This document shows, piece by piece, positions 63,391-64,000 of a stretch of DNA of 64,000 bases (within the stretch, counting starts at the first letter, position 1; the number at the start of each line of letters is the position of its first letter). Origin of the DNA: Rebecca billardiae RCC1528 (lineage: Eukaryota; Haptophyta). The stretch covers positions 992,001 to 1,056,000 of the forward strand of contig OZ251232.1 of NCBI GenBank assembly GCA_965240325.2. Reading direction: 5' to 3'. A program made the translations under genes and the position numbers. The notes beneath the pieces are model-generated. The model was not told the origin of the DNA and did not search any database. It worked only from the letters and a program-made list of their open reading frames with translations.

Positions 63391-64000
63391 TCACAGCAGC
63401 GGCGCGGCAGCACCTCGTGACGATCGATCGACGACTGCCCCGGACCCGGCGGCGTTATCACCGCGGGCAGCACAGCCAACTGCAAGGTCGCTGCTGGAAT
63501 CAGCGGCTGGCGCCGCCCCAGGGCCGCCCGGCGGCCCTCCCGCCGACGGACTCGCGCGGAGCCGCCCCACTCGCATCGCGGGTCTGCCGGCCGGGGCCGA
63601 CGCGGCGGCGGCGCACGCTCCGTCAGCGGGCGTACGGGGAGCGCACTCCGCCCGCGCCGCGCGCTGCCGCGCTCGCCAGCCGGCTGCAAGCGGCATCGCG
63701 CCGAGTGCCAGCAGCAGGAGGAGGCCGGCGGCGGCGGCGGCGGCGAGGAGGGCGCGCTCGCTGCCCGGCCTCGCCGCCTCCGCGCGCGCGTGCGCCTCCG
63801 CGCCCAGCCCGTCCACGTCCTCGCACCGGCGGCCGCGCTTGCCGCACGCGCGGTGCGTGTGCGAGTGGAAGCTTCCGCCGACCGAGTAACGCAAGTAGTG
63901 CGCGTGCCGCTGCCACGGCAGCCCGTCGCCGTCGCGCGGCGTGCCCGAGGTGCTGTTGAACGGCCGGCCGAGGACGGCGCTGAGCAGCGAGTCGGTCACG
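63391..64000 (-). CDS. Partial gene at right edge; C-terminal part of a membrane protein
   Basis: The frame enters from beyond 64000 on the minus strand and stops at 63391. It begins TDSLLSAVLGRPFNSTSGTP and DGLPWQRHAHYLRYSVGGSF, a balanced composition typical of real coding sequence here. A single hydrophobic helix follows (ALLAAAAAAGLLLLLALGAM) near its middle, then a basic, Ala/Pro-rich tail. No ATG start is in the window, so the 5' part is missing. The family is not recognised. A membrane anchor near the C-terminus is the only functional clue. The tail past the helix may not all be coding. Confidence 0.5.
   Translation of the reverse strand, partial: VTDSLLSAVLGRPFNSTSGTPRDGDGLPWQRHAHYLRYSVGGSFHSHTHRACGKRGRRCEDVDGLGAEAHARAEAARPGSERALLAAAAAAGLLLLLALGAMPLAAGWRARQRAARAECAPRTPADGACAAAASAPAGRPAMRVGRLRASPSAGGPPGGPGAAPAADSSSDLAVGCAARGDNAAGSGAVVDRSSRGAAAPLL

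Overview
This is a nuclear window from a eukaryote, most likely a GC-rich single-celled alga with a secondary plastid. I favour a haptophyte, possibly a pavlovophyte, but the sequence does not prove it. The grounds are: genes split by canonical GT..AG introns; families such as JMJD7, U-box, PHD/PLU-1, EDR1-like kinase, GT77, doublecortin-like and IQ; a plastid-type signal-plus-transit presequence; very high GC in genes with less GC-rich intergenic stretches; an LTR retrotransposon; and no bacterial operon structure. Most long open frames here are GC-driven shadows. I rebuilt the genes by joining frames at splice sites.

Layout. 570-4297 (-): EDR1-like domain, kinase, then leucine-rich repeats (LRRs). 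4298-6768: intergenic, with dispersed repeats. 6769-14478: a complete Copia element with apparently identical 501-bp LTRs and an ATATA target duplication. 14836-21962 (-): TIR, SAM, then LRRs, with a 2-kb inverted-repeat element inside its last intron. 22843-24015 (-): GT77-like glycosyltransferase, divergent from 24101-26692 (+), a HAD-type protein with Cys-rich clusters. 27876-37757 (-): seven-exon PHD/PLU-1 protein. About 37776-39047 (+): sulfotransferase. 39591-40115 (+): small unknown protein. 40554-41363 (-): plastid membrane protein. 41663-46093 (+): U-box, kinase, then LRRs. 46417-49920 (+): nucleoside hydrolase, membrane segments, then a TIR-like domain. 50041-51164 (+): JMJD7. 51707-60031 (+): IQ/coiled-coil/doublecortin-like protein. 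60222-61133: small inverted-repeat element. 61134-64000: repeats, a doubtful gene, and a partial membrane-protein gene leaving the right edge.

The main discovery candidate is the family of three genes at 570-4297, 14836-21962 and 41663-46093. Each joins a different signalling front end (EDR1+kinase, TIR+SAM, U-box+kinase) to the same linker, the same 28-residue LRRs with one repeat per exon, and the same terminal exon. The 3' flanks are also homologous, very closely so for the first and third genes. LRR exons are 84 nt and phase 2-2, so any number can be added or skipped in frame. In the gene at 41663-46093 the five cassette exons are identical through about 20 consecutive codons and differ almost only at codons for exposed beta-strand residues, while the introns between them are also near-identical. 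That pattern fits a modular, recombining recognition-receptor system, an algal analogue of NLR/VLR-type immunity without a nucleotide-binding domain. A nucleoside hydrolase-TIR-like fusion lies directly downstream. The immune role is inference; the gene architecture is read from the sequence.
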